A DNA stretch of 64,000 nucleotides from Streptomyces clavuligerus (GTDB taxonomy: Bacteria > Actinomycetota > Actinomycetes > Streptomycetales > Streptomycetaceae). The notes under the pieces were generated by a model that was given only the letters and a program-made list of their open reading frames with translations, made no database searches and was not told where the DNA came from. Position numbers and translations under genes: made by a program. Shown in pieces: positions 1 to 7,964 of the stretch (within the stretch, counting starts at the first letter, position 1; the number at the start of each line of letters is the position of its first letter). The stretch lies in contig NZ_CP027858.1 in assembly GCF_005519465.1 (NCBI RefSeq), positions 124,001 through 188,000 on the forward strand, in the 5' to 3' direction.

Positions 1-1
1 G

Positions 2-592
2 CGGCACCGCACGGCGGCGCGGACGGCCGTGGTGCGCATCCTCGCGGACCCGCCCGCCGACGGCTCCCCGCCCTCCCCCGAGGAGGCGTGCCGCGCCTGG
101 GTCGCCCTGCACCGGCTCACCCGCAGGGAGGGGCTGACCGACCAGTTGGCGGAGCAGCGGCTCGGCGCCGATCTGCTGGAGCTGCTGCTCCTGCTGGTCC
201 CCGCCGCCGGTCCGCGCCCCCGTGCGCGGACGGCGGCCGGGCGGCGGGCACGGCCGCCCGGGGACCGGCGGGACCCGGGCGGCGGGGACCCGCTGGAGAC
301 GCTGCGCGCGCACCTCGCCGAGCTGCCCGAGGACGTCCCCGCCCCGGCCTCCGAGCGCGAGCTGCGCGAACAGCTCGCGGCCTGCTATCTGCGGCTGTAC
401 GAGCAGGTGCCGCCCGGCTCCGGCGACGAGGACCGCGCACTGGCCGAGGCGCTGGTCGACAACGCGTATCTGACCCGGCCGTTCGGCTTCCGCCACCGGC
501 GGAGCGACGAGGCGCCCCGGGGGCTGTTCGACCGCCGGGCGCGGGGCCGGTCCGCCGGTGGGGGCGACAGCGCGCGGGGCGGGGCCCGGTGA
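2..592 (+). CDS. C-terminal fragment, possibly PknG-like kinase/TPR protein (partial, cut by window start)
   Basis: The frame is open from base 2, so the gene begins upstream of the window; about 196 C-terminal codons are visible. The visible part is Leu/Ala/Arg-rich and looks helical. It has a Pro/Arg/Gly-rich low-complexity insert in the middle and a segment near the end (YLRLYEQ ... ALVDNAYLTRP) that resembles the last TPR-like helices of actinobacterial PknG-type Ser/Thr kinases. No kinase domain is visible here. The stop TGA overlaps the GTG of the next gene (GTGA), so the two are translationally coupled. The kinase suggestion rests mainly on context: the next two genes are GlnX-like and GlnH-like, and in mycobacteria these partners sit with pknG. 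The protein could also be another TPR or regulatory protein. Confidence 0.5.
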   Translation, partial: RHRTAARTAVVRILADPPADGSPPSPEEACRAWVALHRLTRREGLTDQLAEQRLGADLLELLLLLVPAAGPRPRARTAAGRRARPPGDRRDPGGGDPLETLRAHLAELPEDVPAPASERELREQLAACYLRLYEQVPPGSGDEDRALAEALVDNAYLTRPFGFRHRRSDEAPRGLFDRRARGRSAGGGDSARGGAR

Positions 593-1764
593 GCGGGGCC
601 GCGGGGCGGACCCCCGCGGGCGGGACGCGCGGACGGTGGTGGCGGCGGGCCCCGCGGGCCTGCTGGCTGCCCCTGTGGCACTGGGCCTCGGGGCGCGCGG
701 ACGGTGTCCGCAGGCCCACCGGGCCGTTCCTGATGACGCGGTCGGTCCTGCTGCCGGTGGTCGCCCTCACCGCGCTGGGCCTCGCGGCCGTCGCGCACTC
801 CGTGCCCGCGGGCCGTACCGAACAGCTCCGCGACCGCCACGCGCCCGCCCTGGCGGAGCTGACCCGTACCCGGGTCTCGCTGACGCTGGCGCGGTACGAG
901 GCGGAGCGGCGCCTCGGCGGGGTCGCCGGGCAGCCGCTGCGGCAGACCGCTCTCGTCGGGCTCGGCGAACGCTATCCCTCGCTGCTCGCGCAGGCCGCCC
1001 AGAGCCTCAACAACGCGGCGCAGACCGGGGCGCTGCGCCGCTCGCAGGAGCAGGAGATCCGGGTGGTGTCGGGTCTGGTCGTCGCCTACGACGGCTTGAT
1101 CGACTGGGCGAACGACCAGCAGAACAGCGACGGGCTGCGCCGGGCCGGGCTCGCGTACGCGGCCGGTCTGCTGGGCGACGGCCGGGGCCCCGAGGGCTCC
1201 ACGGCCGTGCTCGACCGCTTGCGGACCCTGGAGCGCGAGCTGCGCGCGGACGCCGCCCGGCGGTCGGGGTGGAGCGCCCTCACCGCGGGCACGGCCCTGG
1301 CCGCCGTGGTGGCGGCGCTGCTCTTCGTCCTCCTCGTCGTCGGCACCCTGGCCTTTCTGCGGCGGCGGATCCGGGTGCACAGCCTGCCGCTCGCCGGGTG
1401 CGCGGCGCCGGTGCTGCTGGTGCTCGCCCTGCTGGGGTTCGGGACGGCGGGCCAGCACCGCTCGCAGCAGTACATCGGGCAGACCGTGGCCGCGCTGGCG
1501 CGGGTCTCGGCCGACCGGGACGCGGCCGACCGGGGTGCGGGCAACCGGATCAGGGACGAGATCGAGAGCCAGATCCTGGCCGAGCGGACGATCGCACGGG
1601 AGCGGGACCGGCTCGCGGTCCGGCTCGCGGACACCCATCCCCCGGGGTGGACCCGGTGGACGGCCCTGGCCCTGATACCGGGGGCGGCAGCCGCCCTGGC
1701 CTGCGGATACACCCTCTTCCACTACAACCGCAGACATCTGATGATCCGTAGGCGGACCCGATGA
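589..1764 (+). CDS. Membrane sensor-like protein with four TM helices (GlnX-like)
   Basis: 391 aa from GTG 589, chosen because it overlaps the upstream stop by 4 bases and precedes the first hydrophobic segment. Layout: basic cytoplasmic N-terminus, TM1 near residue 55, an outside helical domain of about 160 residues, two closely spaced TM helices (around 235-285), a second short outside helical region, a last TM near 365, and a short Arg-rich tail. This two-times-two TM layout with outside helical domains is the layout of GlnX, which in mycobacteria couples the binding protein GlnH to the kinase PknG. The stop overlaps the start of the lipoprotein gene (ATGA). No enzymatic motif is visible. 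The GlnX role is inferred from topology and context, not from a strong sequence motif. Confidence 0.65.
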   Translation: MSGAAGRTPAGGTRGRWWRRAPRACWLPLWHWASGRADGVRRPTGPFLMTRSVLLPVVALTALGLAAVAHSVPAGRTEQLRDRHAPALAELTRTRVSLTLARYEAERRLGGVAGQPLRQTALVGLGERYPSLLAQAAQSLNNAAQTGALRRSQEQEIRVVSGLVVAYDGLIDWANDQQNSDGLRRAGLAYAAGLLGDGRGPEGSTAVLDRLRTLERELRADAARRSGWSALTAGTALAAVVAALLFVLLVVGTLAFLRRRIRVHSLPLAGCAAPVLLVLALLGFGTAGQHRSQQYIGQTVAALARVSADRDAADRGAGNRIRDEIESQILAERTIARERDRLAVRLADTHPPGWTRWTALALIPGAAAALACGYTLFHYNRRHLMIRRRTR

Positions 1765-3035
1765 CGACACCGTCGACGGCCGTGGGCCGTGTGCTGCGTT
1801 CCCTGCTGGCCTGGTGTCTGCTCGCCCCGGCCGCGCTGCTCGCCGCGGGCTGCTCGGGCGGCCCCGGCGAGCGGACCCTGGTGGTCCTGGGCCCCTGGAC
1901 GGGCGGCGAGGAGAAGCCGTTCACGACCGTGCTCGCGCGGATCGGCGAGCGGACCGGGGTCCGTTACGCGTACGAGGGCACCCGCTCCCTGCGCGAGACG
2001 CTGGTGGCGCAGTTGCGTTCGGACGCCCCGCCCGACGTGGCGATCCTGAACGGGCTGGGCGAACTGGCGGAGTACGCGCGGGACGGCACCGCGTCCCCCC
2101 TGCCGGAGGGTCTGGCGGCGACGGCCACCGGACCCTGGGCGCAGCGGATCACCCTCGCCGACGACCTCGGTCAACTGCGGCAGCACGTGTACGGAATCCC
2201 GGTGCGGGTGGATCTCAAGAGCATCGTCTGGAGCAGGTCGAACGGCGAGGGGCGCTGGTGCCTGGGCATGGCGTCGGGCCCGGTGTCGGGCTGGCCGGGG
2301 ACGGACTGGATCGAGGATCTGCTGCTCCAGTCGCAGGGTCCCGAGGTGTACGAGGCGTGGGCCACGGGCTCGCTGGAGTGGACGGACGACCGGGTGCGGC
2401 GGGCCTGGCACCTCTGGCGGGACCTGCTCACGGCACGGGGCGGGAAGCCGGGCCCGGCGGCGCTGTCCACCCCGTTCGACGGCGAGGACGGGCGGGGGCT
2501 GCTGAACAGCGGCGACTGCGACCGGGAGCACCAGGGCTCGTTCATCCGCAGGCACTACGGGGACGACGTGCTGCCCGCGCCCACGTCCACGGTGGTCCCC
2601 GGGCTCCCGGACGGGGGCGGTGCCTTCGAGGTCTCCGGTGATCTGGCGGCGGTGTTCGCGCCGGGCGACGCGGCCTGGCGGCTGCTGCGGGAGCTGGTCT
2701 CCCCGACGACCCGGGCCGACTGGGCGCGGGCGGCGAAGGCGGCGGAGCGTCCGTTCTTCGCCGACGGAACGGCGGGGCCGGGCCCGCGCACCCGGGCGAC
2801 CGAAGCGGTGGTAGGGCTGTTCACGGAGGCGCGGCTGCTCTGCTTCGACGCGTCGGACGCGATGCCGCCGACCCTGCGGGGCGCCTTCCAGCGGGCGGTG
2901 CTGGAGTTCCTCCAGGCCCCCGGGGACGGCGCGCTGCTGGACCGGCTGCTGCGGCAACTGGAGGCGGAACGCCTGCTCCAGCAGGAGGCGGGGGCCTTCG
3001 CCCTGGACCATCTGTGCGGCAGGATCAGACGCTGA
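1761..3035 (+). CDS. Extracellular solute-binding lipoprotein (family 1-like, GlnH position)
   Basis: 424 aa from ATG 1761 (ATGA overlap with the upstream stop). A lipoprotein signal is clear: a hydrophobic stretch followed by the lipobox LAAGC with Cys31. The mature protein has features of the large MalE/UgpB-type binding proteins, including an early LVVLGPWTG strand, a PPDVAILNGLGEL segment, and a late PTLRGAFQRAV segment. No permease or ATPase gene is nearby, so it probably does not feed a dedicated importer. Together with the two upstream genes it fits a ligand-sensing unit in which the lipoprotein binds a small molecule and passes the signal to the membrane protein. The ligand cannot be told from sequence; the size and fold hint at a sugar or a larger solute rather than an amino acid. 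Confidence 0.75.
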   Translation: MTTPSTAVGRVLRSLLAWCLLAPAALLAAGCSGGPGERTLVVLGPWTGGEEKPFTTVLARIGERTGVRYAYEGTRSLRETLVAQLRSDAPPDVAILNGLGELAEYARDGTASPLPEGLAATATGPWAQRITLADDLGQLRQHVYGIPVRVDLKSIVWSRSNGEGRWCLGMASGPVSGWPGTDWIEDLLLQSQGPEVYEAWATGSLEWTDDRVRRAWHLWRDLLTARGGKPGPAALSTPFDGEDGRGLLNSGDCDREHQGSFIRRHYGDDVLPAPTSTVVPGLPDGGGAFEVSGDLAAVFAPGDAAWRLLRELVSPTTRADWARAAKAAERPFFADGTAGPGPRTRATEAVVGLFTEARLLCFDASDAMPPTLRGAFQRAVLEFLQAPGDGALLDRLLRQLEAERLLQQEAGAFALDHLCGRIRR

Positions 3036-4008
3036 ACGCGGCCGGGACGGAGCCGCCGACGGGCAGGACCGGCGCCGGGCGCCGTCGGGCACCGAGCCGC
3101 CGCCGACGGGGCCGGGCGCCGAACGCTTCGGACACCCGGTAGCCGGGCGCCGGGCACGGTCGCACACCGGGCGAAGCGGGCGCGGGCACCCCGCGGGCCG
3201 CAGACACCAGGCCGCACCGGGCGCCGCGCGGGGGCGGGCACCGGGACACCGGGCAAGTCGCCCACCGGCGCGGTCGAGCACCGAGCGAAGCCGGCGCCGC
3301 ACAGGACCGGCCACCGACCGGACCGGTCACCGAACACGCCGGACACAGGGCGGGAGCGAGGCCGACGCCCGGCGGGTCCGGACACCGAACGCGTCGGACA
3401 GCCCGGCGGGTGGCACACCGGGCAAGCCTCGGACTCCCGGCGGGACCAGGCACCGAACACGCCGCGCACCCGGGCACCGGGCACCGGGCACCGGGCACCG
3501 GGCACCGGGCACCGGGCACCGGGCACCGGGCACCGGGCACCGGGGACATCGAGCACCGAACGGACCGACGCCGGACAGGACCGGTGGCCGGACACCCGGT
3601 GGGTCGGCTGTCGGGCGAAGCCGGCACCGAGGTGGATCGGACGGCGACGGGACCGGGCACCCAACGCGTCGGTCAGGCGCCCGGCGGGCCGGGCACCGGG
3701 CGCGGTCGCACACCGGGCGGAGCCGGCACCGGGTCGGACCCGCCACCGACGGGACCCGGCACCGAACACACCCCGCACCGGGCGCGGTCGAGCACCGGAC
3801 GGAGCCCGCGCGGAGCCGCGGCGGAGCCACGGGCCGGGCGCGCGGCGGGCCGTGCACCGGGGCCGCGCGGAGCCGAGGCCGGGCACCGGACGAAGCTGGC
3901 ACCGGGCACCGGGCACCCGGCGCGCCGTGCGGGTGCGGTCACGCACGGGGCGGACCCGGCGGAGCCGAGGCCGGGCGCCGGGAAGCGCGGTCGCGCGCCC
4001 GGCGGGTG
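3036..4008. other. Gene-free, repeat-rich intergenic region
   Basis: About 970 bases between convergent genes, with no frame showing a credible protein. All long frames here are low-complexity Pro/Arg/Gly/Ala strings. The DNA is a patchwork of degenerate CACCGGGC-, GGGCGCCGG- and CCGGACA-type units, with the perfect tandem array at 3471-3540 in its middle. It looks like repeat DNA that grew by slippage and then diverged. No terminator with a clean stem was found just after either gene end. Confidence 0.75.
3471..3540 (+). repeat. Tandem heptanucleotide repeat, 10 perfect copies of CGGGCAC
   Basis: Ten uninterrupted copies of CGGGCAC, followed at 3541 by a diverged unit (CGGGGAC). Short variants of the unit continue on both sides for several hundred bases. 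It lies outside any gene, so copy-number change would not shift a reading frame. Confidence 0.95.
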
Positions 4009-5631
4009 TCAGACGCCGAGGGCCGGCAGGATTCCGGCGGGGCCCCGCCACTGCTCGTCGCCGTCCGCGAGCAGCGTGGTGGCGACGGTGTGGCCGGAGC
4101 CGCCGCCGAGGCCCGGTCCGGGGTGCGTGGACGCCCCGATGTGCCACAGGCCCTCGATCGGGGTGCGGTGGGTGCCCGCGCCGGGGAGCGGGCGCCAGAG
4201 ATAGTTCTGGTCCAGTTCCAGCGAGCCGCCGTAGGGGTCGCCGCAGACGGCGTTCGGGTTGCGGGCGGCCAGGTCGACGGGGGTGATGATGTCCAGGGCG
4301 AGGATGCGCTCCCGCAGCCCGGGGGCGTGCGCGGCGACCCGGTCCAGGACGCGGTCGGCGTAGGACCGGGCGAGCGCGGTGGTCCAGCCGCCGCCGGTGT
4401 CGAGTTCGCCGGCGGCGTCCCCGAGCGGGGCGAAGGGGACCTCCTGGAGCTGGAGCCACAGGGCCGCCGCGCCCTCGGGCACCCGGCCGGGGTCCAGGAC
4501 GTGCTGCTGGCCGACGGCGACCGTGGGGCGCCGGGGCAGCAGACCCGCCTCGGCCTCGGCGCAGGCGATGCCGGTGCTGCCCGAGCCGTCGGAGAGATGG
4601 ATCAGCGGAACGGTGCCCAGCCGCTCGTCCCGCCAGGGCACGGGGCCCGACAGCGCGGCGTGGATCTGGAGCGCGGCCCGTCCGTAGCGGAACCGGGCCG
4701 CCTGCTCCCGTACCTCCCGGTCCACGGTGTCCCGGGGCAGCAGCCGCCCGTAGAGCACGGTGGGCGTCACGCTCGCGAGGACCGCGCGGCGGGCCCGGAC
4801 GACCCGGCCGTCCGCGACCACGCCCCGGGCCCGGTTCCCGTCGACGAGGACGCGTTCGACCTCGGTGCCGGTGATGATCCGGACCCCGAGGGAGTCGAGG
4901 AGCGAGCGGAACGCGTCGGTGAACCGGCCCGCTCCCCCGGCCACGACGGGCAGCCCGGCCCCGTGCAGGGTGGCCGCGAGCAGGGGGATCATGAACCCGC
5001 CGGAGGCGTGGTCGGGCGAGAGACCCGCGTGCAGCAGCCAGGGGGCGTAGAGGTGGTCGACCTCGGTGCCCCGGAAGCGCGAACGGGCGTAGCCGCGCCC
5101 GCCGGTGACGAGGGAGCGTGCCCAGCCCTCGACTCCGGCGCGCCCGCCGATGCGGAACAGATCCGCCAGGTGGCGCAGGCCTGCGGATGACCTCGGTTCG
5201 CCGCCGAGGAGGCCGCCGACGGGACCCATGTGCTCGTCGAGCAGCCGCAGCGCGGCGAGATAGGCGTCCCGGTCGGCCTCGTAGGCGAAGCCCGCGGCCG
5301 TGACCTTGGGGTCGCGGTGGGCCAGGGTGACCCGTCCGTCGTCGGCGACGCTCGCGGTGACCCACTCCTCGGTGTTGCGGTACGTCAGTCCGTGTTCGCG
5401 CAGCCGTTCCCCGAGCCGGGCGTGGGCGGGTCCGGTCACGAACAGGGGGTGCCAGGAGGAGTAGGTGTCGTGGATGTAGCCGGGGAGGGTGCGTTCCCCG
5501 GAGGCGATGAAGCCGCCGATGTCGTCGTGGCGTTCGAGCAGGGTGACGGACCATCCGGCCTCGGCCAGCTCGGCGGCGGCCACCAGCCCGTTGATCCCGG
5601 AGCCCACGACAACGGCGTCGGTGTCCTTCAT
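4009..5631 (-). CDS. Phytoene desaturase-like FAD-dependent oxidoreductase
   Basis: 540 aa. ATG 5631 is chosen because it is preceded by GGAGAGAGG at good spacing and leads directly into the FAD-binding motif (VVVGSGINGL, residues 7-16), followed by the second conserved LLERHDDIGG patch. A C-terminal HPGPGLGGGSGH segment is typical of the CrtI/PYROXD2-like superfamily, where it helps bind FAD. The family carries out desaturation, isomerisation or oxidation of hydrophobic substrates. It differs clearly from FtdC/FtdD of the PTM cluster: it lacks their Cys-Cys segment after the FAD motif and lies on the other strand, about 2.3 kb away. A role in PTM or carotenoid metabolism is therefore not supported, and the substrate is unknown. 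The divergent region upstream holds repeated TTGAC motifs that may control it. Confidence 0.85.
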   Translation of the reverse strand: MKDTDAVVVGSGINGLVAAAELAEAGWSVTLLERHDDIGGFIASGERTLPGYIHDTYSSWHPLFVTGPAHARLGERLREHGLTYRNTEEWVTASVADDGRVTLAHRDPKVTAAGFAYEADRDAYLAALRLLDEHMGPVGGLLGGEPRSSAGLRHLADLFRIGGRAGVEGWARSLVTGGRGYARSRFRGTEVDHLYAPWLLHAGLSPDHASGGFMIPLLAATLHGAGLPVVAGGAGRFTDAFRSLLDSLGVRIITGTEVERVLVDGNRARGVVADGRVVRARRAVLASVTPTVLYGRLLPRDTVDREVREQAARFRYGRAALQIHAALSGPVPWRDERLGTVPLIHLSDGSGSTGIACAEAEAGLLPRRPTVAVGQQHVLDPGRVPEGAAALWLQLQEVPFAPLGDAAGELDTGGGWTTALARSYADRVLDRVAAHAPGLRERILALDIITPVDLAARNPNAVCGDPYGGSLELDQNYLWRPLPGAGTHRTPIEGLWHIGASTHPGPGLGGGSGHTVATTLLADGDEQWRGPAGILPALGV

Positions 5632-5790
5632 GGCACCTCTCTCCCTCTTCACCCTGGTATTCCCGTGGGCCTCGTCCATCACAGTAGTCAGCACACCGGC
5701 GCGGTCCGCGTACGGACGCCGGGGGCGTGTCCGCGGCGGGCGGCAGGGCGGGGTGCGCGGTGGGGGCCTGCGGACGAGTGTGCCCGGGGC

Positions 5791-5843
5791 AGGTCAACGA
5801 TCTCTTGACGCGCGGCCGAGGGCCGTTGACGGGATGTTGACCT
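5791..5843. promoter_or_regulatory. Phased TTGAC direct repeats within an inverted repeat
   Basis: The outer arms AGGTCAAC (5791-5798) and GTTGACCT (5836-5843) are exact inverted copies. TTGAC occurs at 5805, 5826 and 5837, so the repeats lie 21 and 11 bases apart, about two turns and one turn of DNA. Direct heptads at 11-bp steps are the usual arrangement of SARP-type activator sites. No regulator gene is in the window. The site lies about 160-210 bases upstream of the oxidoreductase start. Confidence 0.45.
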
Positions 5844-6029
5844 CCGGGGCCGCGCCCCGCCGGGCGGCGCGCGGGCGCCGCGCTCCCCCAAGCGGGCGCC
5901 GCCGGACCGGTGCGGTCCCCAAGCTGCCAGGCAGGTTCCGGCCACTCGTCCCGCCTTCCCCGGGGTGATCTCCCGCGGCGAGAGTGGGGCGTGCCCACCA
6001 GGGGCGGCGCCGGTCCGGGCGGCGCCCGC

Positions 6030-6063
6030 CCCGTACGGCACACACGCGGCACCCGTACGGCAC
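6030..6063 (+). repeat. Two 12-bp direct repeats (CCCGTACGGCAC) 22 bp apart
   Basis: CCCGTACGGCAC occurs exactly at 6030-6041 and 6052-6063. Each copy contains the palindrome CCGTACGG, and the centre-to-centre distance of 22 bp is two helical turns. This is upstream of the M23 peptidase gene and could bind a dimeric regulator. Confidence 0.5.
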
Positions 6064-6166
6064 CGCGTCACGTCACCACCGCCACCCCAGCACTCCGCGC
6101 GGCTCGCCCCGCGCAGCACCCGCACGAAGTCTCATTGAGCATGTGCATGACAAGAATGGATCGATG

Positions 6167-7498
6167 ATGTCCCAGCGCCTCGCCGGTACCGCCCTCAGCG
6201 TCGTCCTCGCCGCGTCCGCCCTCACCCTCGGGGCCGCCTCCTCCGCCCAGGCCGGCGCCCGCCCGGACTTCCAGCTCCCGTTCCGCTGCGGCGAGGTGTG
6301 GCAGGCGTCCACCTACCCGGGTCACGACCCGATCGGTTCGGTGGACTTCAACCAGTACCCGGGCGACGACACGGGCAAGCCGGTGGCCGCCAGCGCGAAC
6401 GGCACCGTCACGGCCGCCGGGCCCTCGGGCGGCTGGGCCGGCACCCGGGTCCGGATCGACCACGGGGGCGGCTGGACCACGCACTACGCCCATCTCTCCG
6501 GCGAGTCGGTCTCGGTGGGCCAGGCCGTCAAGGCCGGCCAGGTCATCGGCAAGGTGGGCAACACCGGCAACTCCCGCGGCGCGCATCTGCACTTCGAGCA
6601 GACCCTCGACGGCACCGGGCAGACCGCCGTCTTCGACGGGATCTCCTACCCGGGCTCGACCCGCGACTTCACCAGCAACAACTGCGGCACCGGGCCCGGC
6701 TTCTCGCACGACTTCAGCGGCGACGGCAAGTCTGACGTCCTCGCCAAGGCCGCCGCGACCGCCGACATCCACCTCTACGAGGGGAACGGCGGCGGCGGCT
6801 TCAAGGCCGGCACGGGCCAGGCCGTCGGCAACAACTTCTCCGCCCTCGAACATGTCACCGTGGTCGGCGACTGGGACGGCGACGGACGCGACGACCTGGT
6901 GGCCAGGAACCGGTCCACCGGCGATCTCCATCTGTACGCGGGCAACGGGAGCGGCGGCTTCAAGGCCGGTACCGGACAGGTCATCGGCAACAACTTCACC
7001 GGCTTCGACCGGATCATCGGCGCCGGTGACTTCGACGGCGACTCCAGGACGGACCTCGTCGTCCGGTCCAGGACCACCACGGACCTGCACCTCTACGCGG
7101 GCAACGGCAAGGGCGGCTTCAAGACGGGCACCGGGCAGGTCATCGGCACCTCCTGGGCCGCGCTCGGCGAGATCGCCGGTGTCGGCGACTGGAGCGGGGA
7201 CGGCCGGGCCGACCTGCTGGCGAAGAACCGGACCACCGGCGACATCCACCTCTACGAGGGCAACGGCAGCGGCGGCTTCAAGGCCGGCACGGGCCAGGCC
7301 GTCGGCAACAACTTCACCGCCTTCGACCAGATGACCGGCGTCGGCGACTTCAACAACGACGGCCACAACGACATCGTCACCCGCAAGGTCGCGACCGGCA
7401 CCCTGCATCTGTTCGCGGGCAACGGCAGCGGCGGCTTCAAGGCCGGTACCGGAACCCAGATCGGCACCGGCTGGAACGGTATGACCGAACTCGGCTGA
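6167..7498 (+). CDS. Secreted M23 peptidase with FG-GAP/VCBS repeats
   Basis: 443 aa. ATG 6167 is preferred over the adjacent ATG 6164 for spacing to the weak GGA upstream. A Sec signal peptide ends with an AQA site near residue 29. The first half is a LytM/M23 zinc endopeptidase domain: a GHDPIGSVDF segment with the first metal His and Asp, THYAHLS, and the GAHLHFEQ motif with the last metal His. Such enzymes cut peptide cross-links of peptidoglycan or similar glycine-rich peptides. The second half holds five FG-GAP-type repeats (DWDGDGRDDL ... LYAGNGSGGF), which usually bind calcium and form a beta-propeller-like surface for binding. The combination is common in secreted streptomycete proteins. 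A hairpin terminator follows directly. Confidence 0.92.
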   Translation: MSQRLAGTALSVVLAASALTLGAASSAQAGARPDFQLPFRCGEVWQASTYPGHDPIGSVDFNQYPGDDTGKPVAASANGTVTAAGPSGGWAGTRVRIDHGGGWTTHYAHLSGESVSVGQAVKAGQVIGKVGNTGNSRGAHLHFEQTLDGTGQTAVFDGISYPGSTRDFTSNNCGTGPGFSHDFSGDGKSDVLAKAAATADIHLYEGNGGGGFKAGTGQAVGNNFSALEHVTVVGDWDGDGRDDLVARNRSTGDLHLYAGNGSGGFKAGTGQVIGNNFTGFDRIIGAGDFDGDSRTDLVVRSRTTTDLHLYAGNGKGGFKTGTGQVIGTSWAALGEIAGVGDWSGDGRADLLAKNRTTGDIHLYEGNGSGGFKAGTGQAVGNNFTAFDQMTGVGDFNNDGHNDIVTRKVATGTLHLFAGNGSGGFKAGTGTQIGTGWNGMTELG

Positions 7499-7511
7499 GT
7501 CCACCCACCCC

Positions 7512-7540
7512 ACCGGGGCGGCCCCCAGGGCCGCCCCGGT
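7512..7540 (+). terminator. Hairpin terminator after M23 peptidase gene
   Basis: Perfect 11-bp stem, ACCGGGGCGGC (7512-7522) with GCCGCCCCGGT (7530-7540), and a 7-base loop, starting 13 bases after the stop and followed by TTCC. Confidence 0.85.
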
Positions 7541-7964
7541 TTCCGTATGCCCGCTCCCCCTCCGCCCCCGCCCCCCTCCCATCCACCGGACCATCCCATC
7601 AGAACTGAATAGGTAATCAGGATTCTCCCATCAGACAACTAATATCACTATGTAACTCACATTGATTAAGGAACTTCCTCCCGTGTTCCCGGCATGGAGA
7701 AAATCCGGTTCAATGACCATGGGATAGAGGCGACCGCGCACAGGGAATCCTGGCGGGTTTTCCTCAGGGATCTGCATCCTCGGCCACGCCCCATGACCTC
7801 GTACGACGCGGTGACTTCATGGCGTCCGAAGAGATTTCGGCATGCGCGGTCGCACAGATGCCGCAGGAACGGGGGTTCAGTGAGCAGATTTTCCCCTGGC
7901 CTTCGGCCGCTGTTTCCGGGTCCCCCCTTCCGCTGTGTCCGAGCCTCTTGCAGAGGAGCCCAGG
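7541..7964 (+). promoter_or_regulatory. Upstream control region of the PTM cluster
   Basis: About 420 bases with no credible gene. The part 7590-7700 is much richer in A and T than its surroundings, as expected for a promoter. It holds two exact copies of TCCCATCAGA at 7594-7603 and 7626-7635, 32 bp apart (three helical turns). The first gene of the cluster has GAGGAG ahead of ATG 7965. Exact -10/-35 hexamers could not be fixed. Confidence 0.5.

Larger units (their letters stand above)
5632..6166. promoter_or_regulatory. Divergent intergenic control region
   Basis: 535 bases between the FAD oxidoreductase (- strand) and the M23 peptidase (+ strand). It contains the spaced TTGAC repeats at 5791-5843 and two copies of a 12-bp element at 6030-6063, listed separately. 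The rest is GC-rich with no credible gene. The peptidase start is preceded only by a weak Shine-Dalgarno-like ATGGA. Confidence 0.6.

Noticed and set aside
3471..3540. A CRISPR array
   Set aside because: The units are contiguous 7-mers without unique spacers, and no cas gene is present.
4009..5631. The FAD oxidoreductase as a third PTM cyclase
   Set aside because: It lies on the opposite strand beyond the peptidase gene and its terminator, and lacks the GGCCT segment shared by FtdC and FtdD.
2555..6052. Long - strand frame of 1165 codons spanning the repeat region and the FAD oxidoreductase
   Set aside because: The protein is Arg/Pro-rich low complexity produced by repeat DNA; the true gene here is in another - frame with FAD motifs.
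7694..7964. A small gene ahead of ftdA starting at ATG 7694
   Set aside because: The frame continues as a shadow through ftdA, has Arg/Ser-rich composition and no ribosome site; the stretch is better explained as promoter and leader.
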